From: Sediminispirochaeta bajacaliforniensis DSM 16054 | GTDB taxonomy: Bacteria > Spirochaetota > Spirochaetia > DSM-16054 > Sediminispirochaetaceae | Direction: 5' to 3' | NCBI RefSeq assembly: GCF_000378205.1 | Contig: NZ_KB899425.1 | Location: forward strand, 1 to 64,000 | Length of the DNA: 64,000 nucleotides | Shown here: positions 1-8,351 of the stretch, piece after piece | How the letters are laid out: each line of letters begins with the position of its first letter | How positions within the stretch are numbered: position 1 is the first letter of the stretch | The notes under the pieces: generated by a model | What the model was told of the DNA's origin: nothing | Seen by the model: the letters and a program-made list of their open reading frames with translations, nothing else | Database searches by the model: none | Position numbers and translations under genes: made by a program

Positions 1-2
1 TG

Positions 3-221
3 GAGCACTGGAAAAGAATCAGGACCAACAATGGACTTGAAAGAATCATGCGAGAAATCAGAAGGAGGACACGAGTAATCGGTTCATTCCCTGATGGAGA
101 ATCTGCCCTGATGCTGGTCTCGGCCCGGCTGCGTCATATTTCAGGTTCTACATGGAGTGAACGGAAGTATCTGAATATGGACCTGCTGATTGATTACGAT
201 CGGGAGGATCAGGTCTCATAA
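3..221 (+). CDS. IS256-family transposase, C-terminal fragment
   Basis: This is an open frame from the window edge to TAA at 219-221, giving 72 residues. It contains the run RIMREIRRRTRVIGSFPDG followed by a segment with SARLRHI and W...KYLNM, which is the characteristic C-terminus of IS256/mutator (DDE) transposases. The catalytic DDE triad lies upstream, outside the window. The protein would catalyse cut-and-paste or copy-out transposition of the element. No frameshift is seen in the visible part. Confidence 0.88.
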   Translation, partial: EHWKRIRTNNGLERIMREIRRRTRVIGSFPDGESALMLVSARLRHISGSTWSERKYLNMDLLIDYDREDQVS

Positions 222-247
222 GTAAATTCTTCAGATTGAGGCAAAAA

Positions 248-275
248 GAATTTGCGCAAGTTTATTGACACTACC
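248..275 (+). repeat. Right terminal inverted repeat of the IS256-family element
   Basis: The bases from GAATTTGCGC to TTGACACTACC resemble the terminal repeat of IS256-family elements, whose outer end typically reads GGTAGTGTCAATAA when viewed inwards. The partner repeat is outside the window, so the exact boundary (275) is inferred from family resemblance. Confidence 0.65.
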
Positions 276-574
276 CTTTCGCCAATTATTGCAAAAAATT
301 GAAGCGACAACTACGCGCTACCCGCCAATAATTCGTGCTTTGCATGACACCCGTAGTGCTTGGCCGAACAATGGGCCGTTATCTTCAAAAAGGGAGGCCG
401 TCGGCGTTCGTAATCTTATGAATGATTTTATTCAAAGGAACCGCTACGAGACAGTTTGGAATAATGATATGTTTGAGATCTTGCTTCCGGCGTCAACACA
501 ATCCTCGCCATTCTTTTAGAATAGTCGGGGCGCTTTAATAGTAATCTATAGACTTTTTGTGTTACTTTTACATT
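276..574. other. Non-coding stretch between the IS end and the polysaccharide locus
   Basis: No convincing gene is seen here. A short open frame (265-519) starts inside the IS terminal repeat, has no ribosome binding site and resembles nothing I recognise. The AT-rich part at 530-570 probably holds the promoter for the first gene of the locus, but no clear -35/-10 pair stands out. Confidence 0.5.
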
Positions 575-1390
575 ATGAAACAGCAAAAAATCAACATCTG
601 GTATCCCATTAATGGTTTTTCTCTGATTCTCTTTCTTATAATGGGAACTCCTCTTTTCGCGGTCCCTTTCTCCGCACTATCCGACCATCCCGATGGCGAT
701 TATCCTCTGCATGATACGATTCGTTGGGAAGAGGGAGAGATACCTATCCTGACATTGCTTCCTGATGTGCCTGGTGCCGATGCCTTGCGAGAGCGGTTTT
801 TCGACTACCGGCCGGAGGTTACGGTTCAGAAACTGTATCGTATAACGCTTCCCACCCAATTGGATCTTTCGGATAGGGAACTTTTTACCGCAGTGGTGAA
901 CGTTCTTGGCACTCCGGAAACACAAGTAGGTTATACCTATCACAGTTCCAGGCGGGATGAGGATGTCGTTTTGTTTGAGGAGACATATATTTCGGATAAG
1001 AAGGGGAAAAGGAAGGATTCTTTTTCCTACACGCCTGAGGATGTACCTCAGTCAATTTCATACTACCAATATGTCGACGAGGCAAATTTTTCCGGAACTG
1101 TTTTGAAGGAAGAAATTGAGGTTGGTGACGACTTTCTTAGTTTTCGTTCGACAAATATTGAACGGATGTGGTACACCATTGTCCCTGTTCTGAAAGCCGG
1201 AGGAACTCGAAGCGAAATGCTGATGTTCACTGCCGATGGATATCTGTATGTGTACAGTGCAAGTCAAGTCGAAGAAGAACCGGGAGCGAGAAAGCTGGGT
1301 GTTCCCATTCATTTGCCGAGTATGTTCGGAAAGCGGATGGATGTGATGGCAACATGGCTGGAAGACCAATTGATGCAGAGGCTGAAGTGA
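575..1390 (+). CDS. Secreted/periplasmic DUF6675-like protein
   Basis: The protein has 271 residues from the ATG at 575. An in-frame ATG at 557 adds only six residues ahead of the signal peptide. The N-terminus has a basic start (MKQQK) then a hydrophobic stretch with LILFLIMGTPLFA, a typical signal peptide with cleavage near FA/VP. The mature part is soluble and mixed alpha/beta. It resembles the DUF6675 family, which I associate with spirochaetes; the function is unknown. The stop overlaps the GTG start of the next gene (GTGA), so it is translationally coupled to the sugar epimerase and probably serves the same polysaccharide pathway. Family assignment is from recollection of overall pattern, not a motif. 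Confidence 0.55.
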   Translation: MKQQKINIWYPINGFSLILFLIMGTPLFAVPFSALSDHPDGDYPLHDTIRWEEGEIPILTLLPDVPGADALRERFFDYRPEVTVQKLYRITLPTQLDLSDRELFTAVVNVLGTPETQVGYTYHSSRRDEDVVLFEETYISDKKGKRKDSFSYTPEDVPQSISYYQYVDEANFSGTVLKEEIEVGDDFLSFRSTNIERMWYTIVPVLKAGGTRSEMLMFTADGYLYVYSASQVEEEPGARKLGVPIHLPSMFGKRMDVMATWLEDQLMQRLK

Positions 1391-2397
1391 AGAAAATACT
1401 TGTAACAGGAGCGGCGGGGTTTATCGGTCATGCAACCGTCTGCACATTGCTTGATGCAGGATGGGCGGTTGTCGGTATCGATTCGATCAATGACTATTAT
1501 GATACAGCCTTGAAATATGCACGCCTTCATACGACCGGTATCGGGGAGAAGGTTGTGGAATATGGAAAAATGATAGGTTCTTCCCGTTACCCCGAATACC
1601 GTTTTATGCAATTGGCCCTTGAAGATAAAGATGTCGTTACCCGTCTTTTTCGGGAAGAGAATTTTGATGTTGTCTGTAACTTGGCGGCGCAGGCCGGGGT
1701 TCGTTATAGTCTGGAAAATCCTTTTGCGTATGCGGATAGCAATTTGACTGGGTTCCTTTCGATTCTTGAGGCATGCCGTCATGCCGACGTCCCGTATCTT
1801 GTGTATGCATCAAGTTCCAGTGTCTATGGGGAAAATCGTTCGGTTCCTTTTCGGGAAAGCGATCGGGTTGATAATCCGGTCAGCTTGTACGCTGCCACTA
1901 AAAAAGCCAACGAGCTTATGGCATCTGCCTATAGTCGCCTATACGGCTTTTCTACTGTGGGGCTCCGCTTTTTTACCGTATACGGTCCTTGGGGGCGTCC
2001 CGATATGGCTCCGACACTTTTTCTTTCCGCAATGTTTGAAGGCAGGCCCATCAAGGTATTCAATAACGGTAATATGAAGCGGGATTTTACCTATATCGAC
2101 GATATTGTTTCAGGGGTTGTCCAGGTTATTTCTTCTCCTAAAAATGATGGCTCCCACACTCTCTACAATATAGGGAGGGGGAAACCTGTCGATCTCACGG
2201 AATTCATCGACCTGCTTGAGAAATATTCCGGACGTAAGGCCCAAAGGAATTTACTTCCTATACAGCCGGGCGATGTTCCTATCACCTGGGCCGATACCTC
2301 CTGCCTGGAACGGGATTTCGCCTACAAGCCCTCTACGCCTGTGGAAACGGGGGTAGCAAAATTTGTTGAATGGTATCGCGATTTTTACGGCGAGTAG
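1387..2397 (+). CDS. NAD-dependent sugar epimerase, UDP-glucuronate 4-epimerase-like
   Basis: The protein has 336 residues. The start is GTG at 1387, overlapping the preceding stop; the frame is open further upstream but the Rossmann fold begins right here. GAAGFIG near residue 8 is the NAD-binding glycine motif. SSSVYG and YAATKKANE give the catalytic Ser and the YxxxK pair of short-chain dehydrogenase/epimerases. RFFTVYGPWGRPDMA is typical of UDP-glucuronate 4-epimerases (CapI/LspL), which make UDP-galacturonate for capsules and LPS. UDP-glucose 4-epimerase or a related decarboxylase-type activity cannot be excluded. It acts in the cytoplasm, supplying activated sugar to the following glycosyltransferases. 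Confidence 0.85.
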   Translation: MKKILVTGAAGFIGHATVCTLLDAGWAVVGIDSINDYYDTALKYARLHTTGIGEKVVEYGKMIGSSRYPEYRFMQLALEDKDVVTRLFREENFDVVCNLAAQAGVRYSLENPFAYADSNLTGFLSILEACRHADVPYLVYASSSSVYGENRSVPFRESDRVDNPVSLYAATKKANELMASAYSRLYGFSTVGLRFFTVYGPWGRPDMAPTLFLSAMFEGRPIKVFNNGNMKRDFTYIDDIVSGVVQVISSPKNDGSHTLYNIGRGKPVDLTEFIDLLEKYSGRKAQRNLLPIQPGDVPITWADTSCLERDFAYKPSTPVETGVAKFVEWYRDFYGE

Positions 2398-2433
2398 CGT
2401 GCCCATGATGAATCGTAAAGCGGGATAGTAATC

Positions 2434-3189
2434 TTGGCACGCAATGTTGTATATACTGCAATCTTCAATAATTACGATCGTTTAAAGCCCATCAAATTTC
2501 ATGCGACGCATTGTGATTTCGTATGTTTTACTTCATGTGATAAAAGGAAAAAATATCGGGGGTGGACGCTCATACCTTTTTCTGACGACAGATTTGATGC
2601 TGTTATGAGCAATAGATTTCTTAAGATTCATCCGCATCTTGTGCTGGGGCAATATGAAAAATCATTATATATAGACGGGAATATTGAAGTTTTGCAGGAT
2701 CCTTCCCGCCTCTTAGATACTATTTTATTACAAGAGAGGATTGCTGCACCCCAGCACCGCATGAAAAACTGTGCCTATGAAGAGGGCGAGTATTGTATCA
2801 AGATCAATAAGGCTCCTCAAAAAGATGTTCTCGATCAATTAGCCAACTACGAGGCCGCTGGATTTCCTCGGAACTGGGGATTGACAGAGAATAACCTTTT
2901 AGTGCGGAGGCATAATGATCCTGAGGTAATAAAGCTTATGGATTGTTGGTGGGAACAATTGCAGAGATGGTCAAAAAGAGATCAGATATGTTTCCCTTTT
3001 TGCCAATGGCAAACAGGTATAACCGTGAAAGCAATTGCATTGGATATACGATTGCCCAATAGGTATTTCAGATGGTGGCAACACGATACTAAAGCAATTG
3101 GTATGATAAGAAGACAATATCGAATCCTGAAGAAAAAAATTATGTGGCGATTATATCGTTTTAGAGAGAAAAATTGCAGCATTTTATGA
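2434..3189 (+). CDS. Putative glycosyltransferase, TOD1/MUCI70 (DUF616)-like
   Basis: The protein has 251 residues and a TTG start, with GGGA about 8 bases upstream. An early YTAIFNNYD segment and the central LYIDGNIEV segment, a DxD-like metal/nucleotide site, match the DUF616 (PF04765, TOD1/MUCI70) glycosyltransferase-like family found in capsule and LPS loci. NWGLTENNLLVR further on is also typical. No membrane segment or signal peptide is seen, so it would act at the cytoplasmic face. The C-terminus is rich in Lys and Arg. Donor and acceptor are unknown. It sits 36 bases after the epimerase and 12 bases before rfbC, so it is probably in the same operon. Confidence 0.7.
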   Translation: MARNVVYTAIFNNYDRLKPIKFHATHCDFVCFTSCDKRKKYRGWTLIPFSDDRFDAVMSNRFLKIHPHLVLGQYEKSLYIDGNIEVLQDPSRLLDTILLQERIAAPQHRMKNCAYEEGEYCIKINKAPQKDVLDQLANYEAAGFPRNWGLTENNLLVRRHNDPEVIKLMDCWWEQLQRWSKRDQICFPFCQWQTGITVKAIALDIRLPNRYFRWWQHDTKAIGMIRRQYRILKKKIMWRLYRFREKNCSIL

Positions 3190-3201
3190 TGGGGGATTGT
3201 A

Positions 3202-3759
3202 ATGCCGTTTGAATTCAAAAGGTTGGCCATTGAAGGGCTTGTCGTTGTACAACCACATGCCTTTGCGGATGAGCGGGGATTTTTCATGGAAACGTATAAA
3301 GCATCTGCATTTCAGACGGCTGGTATTCATGAGATATTTGTGCAAGATAATCATAGTCGATCACGAAAAAACGTAGTGCGAGGATTACATTTTCAGCGGA
3401 CTCCTCATGGTCAGGGGAAATTGGTTCGATGTGTCGCTGGGGTGGTGTGGGATGTTGCCGTTGATTTACGGGTTGGGTCTCCTACCTATAAACAATGGTA
3501 TGGCCTGGAACTTTCTGCAGAAAACAAGCGCATGTTTTTTTTGCCGCCAGGCTTTGCTCATGGATTCGCTGTATTAAGCGATACTGCAGAGTCGGTCTAT
3601 AAAGTAACTGCTGAATACGCTCCAGAAAGCGACGGAGGGATACGGTGGAATGATCCCGACATAGGAATCAAGTGGCCTATTAGTGAAGATGAAGCTTTGA
3701 TTTCGGAAAAAGATAGAGGCCTCCCATGGCTTAGCGACTTGGAAGAACCATACGCATGA
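3202..3759 (+). CDS. rfbC: dTDP-4-dehydrorhamnose 3,5-epimerase
   Basis: The protein has 185 residues, the normal family length. A GGGGGA box lies 5 bases before the ATG. The fold is a cupin: FFMETYKASAFQTAGI, the catalytic His region VVRGLHFQ, VVWDVAVDLRVGSPTY, and FLPPGFAHGFAVLSD carrying the second conserved His. It epimerises C3 and C5 of dTDP-4-keto-6-deoxyglucose on the way to dTDP-L-rhamnose. It overlaps rfbD by 4 bases (ATGA), indicating translational coupling. The first two steps (RfbA, RfbB) are not in this window and must be encoded elsewhere. Confidence 0.95.
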   Translation: MPFEFKRLAIEGLVVVQPHAFADERGFFMETYKASAFQTAGIHEIFVQDNHSRSRKNVVRGLHFQRTPHGQGKLVRCVAGVVWDVAVDLRVGSPTYKQWYGLELSAENKRMFFLPPGFAHGFAVLSDTAESVYKVTAEYAPESDGGIRWNDPDIGIKWPISEDEALISEKDRGLPWLSDLEEPYA

Positions 3760-4637
3760 TATGGTTAGTTGGATGCAAGGGATTACTTGGACGGGAGGTT
3801 GCTGATGTTTTGGAAAGGAAACAACTACAATATATCGGTACCGATATAGAAGTTGATATCACTGATAGTGAGGTAGCCAAAAAATTTGTAGCACAGCAAA
3901 ATGGCATCGATTGGATTATTAATTGTGCAGGCTACACCGCTGTAGATAAGGCTGAAGATGAACCTGAGGCTACCGAAAAATTGAACGTCTTCGGGCCTCG
4001 TTATTTAGGAATGGCGGCTGAAGAGATTGGTGCAAGGATTATTCACGTCTCAACGGACTACATATTTGGTTCTACAGGGGATTCGATTGACAGGCCGCTG
4101 GAGGAATGTGATCCTGCTGCTCCTGAGTGTGTGTACGGCCGGACCAAATTGGCTGGGGAGTTTGCAATAAAGAAGGCAACTCGACGTGCCTTTATAATTC
4201 GTACAGCCTGGCTCTATGGTACGTGGGGAAAGAATTTTGTATTCAGTATGCTGCAGCTATTCAAAGAACGCAGCATGGTCAAGGTTGTCCGGGATCAAAT
4301 TGGCTGCCCGACTTGGAGCCGTGTAATGGCCGAATTTATTGCCGAAATAATCGAAAGGAATTCCGATAACTATGGGGTATACCATTTTTGTGGGAGAGGG
4401 CAAGCTAGTTGGTATGAATTCAGTTTGGAAATTGCCCGTTTAGCGCAAGAATTGGGTATCCAAAAAAAACGAGTTTTAATCGAACCTTGCACCAGCGATG
4501 AATTTGCTTCTCGGGCGAAACGACCAAAATGGTCTGTATTATCGACGGTTGCAACTGAAGCGGCTTTCGGTATAAAGACAAAACCATGGCAAGAGAGCCT
4601 TGGTAAGTTCATGAGCATGATAAACGAACAACATTAG
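3756..4637 (+). CDS. rfbD: dTDP-4-dehydrorhamnose reductase
   Basis: The protein has 293 residues. GCKGLLGREV at the N-terminus is the glycine-rich NAD(P)-binding loop. NCAGYTAVDKAEDEP and STDYIFG are diagnostic of RfbD, and the catalytic YGRTKLAGE contains the YxxxK pair. It reduces dTDP-4-keto-L-rhamnose to dTDP-L-rhamnose, so L-rhamnose is a likely constituent of the glycan built here. The start overlaps the rfbC stop by 4 bases. Nothing is missing relative to the family. Confidence 0.95.
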   Translation: MIWLVGCKGLLGREVADVLERKQLQYIGTDIEVDITDSEVAKKFVAQQNGIDWIINCAGYTAVDKAEDEPEATEKLNVFGPRYLGMAAEEIGARIIHVSTDYIFGSTGDSIDRPLEECDPAAPECVYGRTKLAGEFAIKKATRRAFIIRTAWLYGTWGKNFVFSMLQLFKERSMVKVVRDQIGCPTWSRVMAEFIAEIIERNSDNYGVYHFCGRGQASWYEFSLEIARLAQELGIQKKRVLIEPCTSDEFASRAKRPKWSVLSTVATEAAFGIKTKPWQESLGKFMSMINEQH

Positions 4638-4656
4638 TGTTATAGGTAATGTTTCT

Positions 4657-6063
4657 ATGCGGAGAATAATATGTATATTGATATGCCTTGTTTTTTTTCA
4701 TCCCCTGTTTTCTTTTTCGGAATTATTACCTGCAACGATACGAATTGAAAATAGCTTCCTTTTGGGATCGGGCGATGATCTTCCCCATTGGCTTACTGCC
4801 AATAGCTGGGGTACAACCGAAGATACGGATATACAGGATGTAATAGACATCTCATTTGCTCAACTTTTTAAAATAAACGACATAATCAGCTTCATCTACG
4901 GTTTTGATGTCGCGACTAATGTATCTGAATCTTCGAGTATATCGATCGAAGAATTATACTACCAGTTCAACCTCTACGGCTTTTCGGTGTATGCCGGAAA
5001 AAAAAGGCAAACCTTGGGCGACGTGTATGAACCTCTTTCCACTGGTTCAATGGTGGTAAGCGAACATGCATCACCAATACCACGCATAAGCGCCGGTTTT
5101 TTCGACTATGTTCCTGTTCCCTTTACACGCAATATCCTTGAGGTAAAGGGATTAATCTCCCATGGTTGGTTCCAGGGAGATCGTTATACGGACGGTATTT
5201 TGCTGCATGAAAAAGCTCTTTACGGGAAGATAAATCTTCCCTTTGGGATTTCACCCTATGTCGGTTTGGTTCATGAAGCCATGTGGGGTGGTTCAAATGA
5301 TATAGGAGAAGACGGCGGTATTACCTGGGAGAATTTCTGGCGTATTTTTTTCGCAGACGAAGGGGGCGACGATGCCCCGACAAATGAACAGCTCAATAGG
5401 TTGGGCAATCATCTCGGTATCTGGGATTTCGGAATTTATGGCGAGATTGCAGGTCTTGACCTGCACGCCTATTATCAACACTTTTTTGAAGATCGAAGCG
5501 GATTGAAATTCTTCCAGAATGGAATTGATGGCCTATGGGGGCTTTCGATCGAACATCTGCCCTTTCATTATATTGATACGTTCCTGTATGAGTATGTACA
5601 AACTACTGACCAAAGTGGTGATGTTCATAATATTGGTGATGAAATCTTAGGCGGTTTTGATCGTTACTACGACAACTGGTTTTATCAAAACGGTTGGACC
5701 CACCTCAATTCGGTGATTGGAAACAGCTTCTTTTCGACTATTGGGTCTGATGAAGATTTGAAAATTGCCAACAACCGTATGAAGATCCATCATGTGGGAA
5801 TACATGGGAGCATCGCAGCCCTTCTTGAATATACCGCGCTCTGTTCTTTTGCCCGCTATTATCCGGCATATGTTCTTGATGCTGACAATAATCTTGTAAG
5901 CTTGTATGACAGGGAAGAATATCTCATACATACCTATTTCGAATTGGAGCGTAAGAGTTTGTTTAATTATGGCTATCTATCCGGTCGAATAGGTATCGGT
6001 TATGATTTTGGTTCATTAGAAGATTCCTTTGGTCTTCTGATTTCGGCAGAGTGGAATTTTTGA
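4657..6063 (+). CDS. Wzi-like capsule-assembly outer-membrane protein (first of three)
   Basis: The protein has 468 residues with a signal peptide (hydrophobic stretch CILICLVFFHPLFSFS). The mature sequence alternates aromatic and polar residues in amphipathic strands and ends in WNF, the aromatic C-terminus of an outer-membrane barrel. AGKKRQTLGD and the overall pattern (an LPHWLTANSWGT segment near the start, IDISFAQLF strands) fit the capsule assembly Wzi family (PF14052). Wzi-type proteins sit in the outer membrane and help attach or organise surface polysaccharide. The gene lies 19 bases after rfbD and 10 before the flippase. The exact role (lectin-like anchor or export) is inferred. Confidence 0.75.
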   Translation: MRRIICILICLVFFHPLFSFSELLPATIRIENSFLLGSGDDLPHWLTANSWGTTEDTDIQDVIDISFAQLFKINDIISFIYGFDVATNVSESSSISIEELYYQFNLYGFSVYAGKKRQTLGDVYEPLSTGSMVVSEHASPIPRISAGFFDYVPVPFTRNILEVKGLISHGWFQGDRYTDGILLHEKALYGKINLPFGISPYVGLVHEAMWGGSNDIGEDGGITWENFWRIFFADEGGDDAPTNEQLNRLGNHLGIWDFGIYGEIAGLDLHAYYQHFFEDRSGLKFFQNGIDGLWGLSIEHLPFHYIDTFLYEYVQTTDQSGDVHNIGDEILGGFDRYYDNWFYQNGWTHLNSVIGNSFFSTIGSDEDLKIANNRMKIHHVGIHGSIAALLEYTALCSFARYYPAYVLDADNNLVSLYDREEYLIHTYFELERKSLFNYGYLSGRIGIGYDFGSLEDSFGLLISAEWNF

Positions 6064-6073
6064 CCCAAAAGCT

Positions 6074-7384
6074 ATGACTATGATCAAAAAATGGTTCAGC
6101 GATACATTTTTTAAGCGATTAATAAAAAATGTATCCGTTTTAATATCGGGCAATGTTGTTGCCTCGCTCTTTGGGATTATCTCCATGACCATAGCGATGA
6201 AATCCCTAGGGGCCCTTGCGTATGGATCCTTTATCCTGATTCAGACCTATATTCTTTCTATTGATGGATTGCTTAATTTCCAATCCTGGCAAGCACTTAT
6301 AAAATATGGATCTGATGCAATTTCGGAAAATAATCAATCCGAACTAAAAAAATATATCAAGTTAGGTTTCTTGCTTGATGTTGCCAGTGCTGTATTAGGC
6401 CTTCTTTGTGCCCTCTTGTTAGTGAAATTCGCCGGTAGGTGGTTCCGTTGGGATGGCACAACGCAACGTTTAGCCACGATCTATTCGCTCTTTATTATTT
6501 CTCACATTTACGGTACGCCAATCGGCATATTACGGCTTTTTAACCGCTTTTCGTTGATTTCTGTACAAAAAATTGCAATGTCGATAACAAAAGTAATAGT
6601 ACTGTTACTTTTGCTGATAAAAGGAATCAATCTTTATAACTACACGCTTGCGGTTTTGGCCATTGAAGTGTTCGGTAATTTATTGTTGGTTGCTTTCTCG
6701 TTGTATACGTTGAAGGCCGAGGGGCTGGAGGACTGGATGTATGGCTCCATAAAGAAGAGCAAGCAATTCCTTCAGTTTTCTATCTGGAGTAATCTCAATA
6801 CCACCATTGCCTTGCCCGTAAAAGAATTCGATAAAATACTTGTAGCAAAACTGATATCCAAAGAAGCTCTTGCTGTATACGATTTATTTAAGAAGATATC
6901 TCAAATCCTTTCGAAATTTGTTAATCCGATATATCAGGCGATCTATCCCGAATTGGCAAAGTTAATCGCGGATGGAAAGTTAAAAAAGGCTATCCATAGT
7001 TTCTTCAAGATTGTTATTATAATATTCAGCACTTCCATTGTTCCTGTGATAGTATTTACTTTTTTATCCAAAAATATTCTTGCCTATTTGTTTAGTAAAA
7101 ATTTTATTCACTACTGGTATGTTCTAAGTATGTATGTTTTTATTCGTATGATAGGAGTTTCTTTTACGGCCCTTGATCCTTTGGTTACAGCAATGGGCCT
7201 TATACAGCATAGGTTCTGGATTACCTGCATTGCAAATTGCTTGTATTTGGTGGTCGCTTGGTTTTTAGGCTCCCAGTACGGCCTTTTAGGCATTACCTTT
7301 GCTTTAGGTCTACAGTCGTTTATGACAATTGCGATAAAACTAATTATTGTTCAGCAAAAGAGTTCCAACAGTAATGAAAGATGA
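6074..7384 (+). CDS. Polysaccharide flippase, Wzx/MOP superfamily
   Basis: The protein has 436 residues with about 12 predicted hydrophobic helices, an architecture typical of Wzx/O-antigen flippases of the MOP superfamily. The N-terminus carries the conserved pattern LISGNVVASLFGIISMTIA followed by LGALAYGSFILI. It would flip undecaprenyl-diphosphate-linked oligosaccharide units across the inner membrane. No clear ribosome binding site is seen; ATG at 6074 or 6080 could be used. It begins 10 bases after the first Wzi-like gene. The only flippase of this type in the window, it probably serves the glycan built by the neighbouring transferases. Confidence 0.87.
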   Translation: MTMIKKWFSDTFFKRLIKNVSVLISGNVVASLFGIISMTIAMKSLGALAYGSFILIQTYILSIDGLLNFQSWQALIKYGSDAISENNQSELKKYIKLGFLLDVASAVLGLLCALLLVKFAGRWFRWDGTTQRLATIYSLFIISHIYGTPIGILRLFNRFSLISVQKIAMSITKVIVLLLLLIKGINLYNYTLAVLAIEVFGNLLLVAFSLYTLKAEGLEDWMYGSIKKSKQFLQFSIWSNLNTTIALPVKEFDKILVAKLISKEALAVYDLFKKISQILSKFVNPIYQAIYPELAKLIADGKLKKAIHSFFKIVIIIFSTSIVPVIVFTFLSKNILAYLFSKNFIHYWYVLSMYVFIRMIGVSFTALDPLVTAMGLIQHRFWITCIANCLYLVVAWFLGSQYGLLGITFALGLQSFMTIAIKLIIVQQKSSNSNER

Positions 7385-8351
7385 TAATAAGCTCATATCG
7401 GTAATGATTCCAACGTATAATCAAGAACACTTTATCGCTCAGGCTGTGGATGGAATATTGAGGCAGGATTATGAAAATATTGAGGTAATCATATCTGATG
7501 ATTGCTCTACCGATGGCACATTTGAAAAGATAAAATCGTTCCTCGATGATCCTCGCATTAGTTATTATCGAAACGAAGTTAACATAGGAAGGGTTGAGAA
7601 TTATAGAAAAACCTTATATGAACGAACGCACGGGGATTGGGTCATTAATGTCGATGGCGATGATATCCTTACCGAACGTCATTATTTTTCGCATGCGATG
7701 AAGATTGCACAAGAAAATAAAAATATTTCCATTATCTATGCTGATAAGGGTGTCATATCTACTGACCAGGCTCCATCTTATAAAAGTACCTTATCTGAGA
7801 CAGATTTTAGAATTTTGTTGGGAGAGGAGATTTTCCTTTCATATTGGAAGAAGCATTATCAACTAAATCATTTAACGGCTCTTTATGACCGGGAACTAGC
7901 GCTTTCCATAGATTTTTATTGCTCTGATATTATCAGTTCCGATTTGGAGTCTCTTTTACGCTTACTTCCCGGGCATAATGTCGTATATATTCCGAAGATA
8001 GTTGGCATGTGGAGAAGCCATGGTGATAATGCGAGCAGAATCCAGGATGTGGATGCCCGCTTGGAAAACATCACCTACGTGATGACAGTATATAATTATT
8101 TGAAAGAACATAATTATTATTCGCGAATCAAAAGAGAGTACTGGAAAAATAAGATGCTCTATTATCGTATCAGATCGAGTATCGCAATTTTGCTGGCAAA
8201 AGAGGGCGTGAAGGGTGGATTCGAATTCTGGAGAAAATCATTATCGCAATATCCTTTGCTGACACTTTTGTCTGCATTTGATGCGCGTACGATATACCAT
8301 CTATTGCAAAGATGGCTTCCCCTGTTTCGAGCGGAACATGAAGAAATATAG
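7374..8351 (+). CDS. Glycosyltransferase family 2
   Basis: The protein has 325 residues from the ATG at 7374, which overlaps the flippase stop by 11 bases. An in-frame upstream start at 7347 would add nine residues. SVMIPTYNQEHFIAQAVDGI is the GT2 (GT-A fold) N-terminal motif. SDDCSTDGT and NVDGDD give the nucleotide-sugar and metal-binding Asp residues. No membrane anchor is evident, although a mildly hydrophobic C-terminal stretch (LLTLLSAF) exists. It adds one sugar at the cytoplasmic side; donor unknown. The next gene overlaps it by 14 bases. Confidence 0.88.
   Translation: MKDDNKLISVMIPTYNQEHFIAQAVDGILRQDYENIEVIISDDCSTDGTFEKIKSFLDDPRISYYRNEVNIGRVENYRKTLYERTHGDWVINVDGDDILTERHYFSHAMKIAQENKNISIIYADKGVISTDQAPSYKSTLSETDFRILLGEEIFLSYWKKHYQLNHLTALYDRELALSIDFYCSDIISSDLESLLRLLPGHNVVYIPKIVGMWRSHGDNASRIQDVDARLENITYVMTVYNYLKEHNYYSRIKREYWKNKMLYYRIRSSIAILLAKEGVKGGFEFWRKSLSQYPLLTLLSAFDARTIYHLLQRWLPLFRAEHEEI

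Larger units (their letters stand above)
1..275 (+). mobile_element. 3' end of an IS256-family insertion sequence
   Basis: The first 221 bases encode the C-terminal end of an IS256-family (mutator-type) transposase. About 27 bases after its stop, a terminal sequence ending in TTATTGACACTACC closes the element at about 275. The left end lies outside the window, so neither completeness nor a target duplication can be judged. It sits immediately upstream of the polysaccharide locus. Confidence 0.8.

Noticed and set aside
265-519. 84-residue open frame overlapping the IS end
   Set aside because: It starts inside the terminal repeat with TTG, has no ribosome binding site and resembles no known family.
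1168-1386. 73-residue upstream extension of the epimerase
   Set aside because: It overlaps the preceding gene, and the NAD-binding fold begins right at the GTG at 1387.
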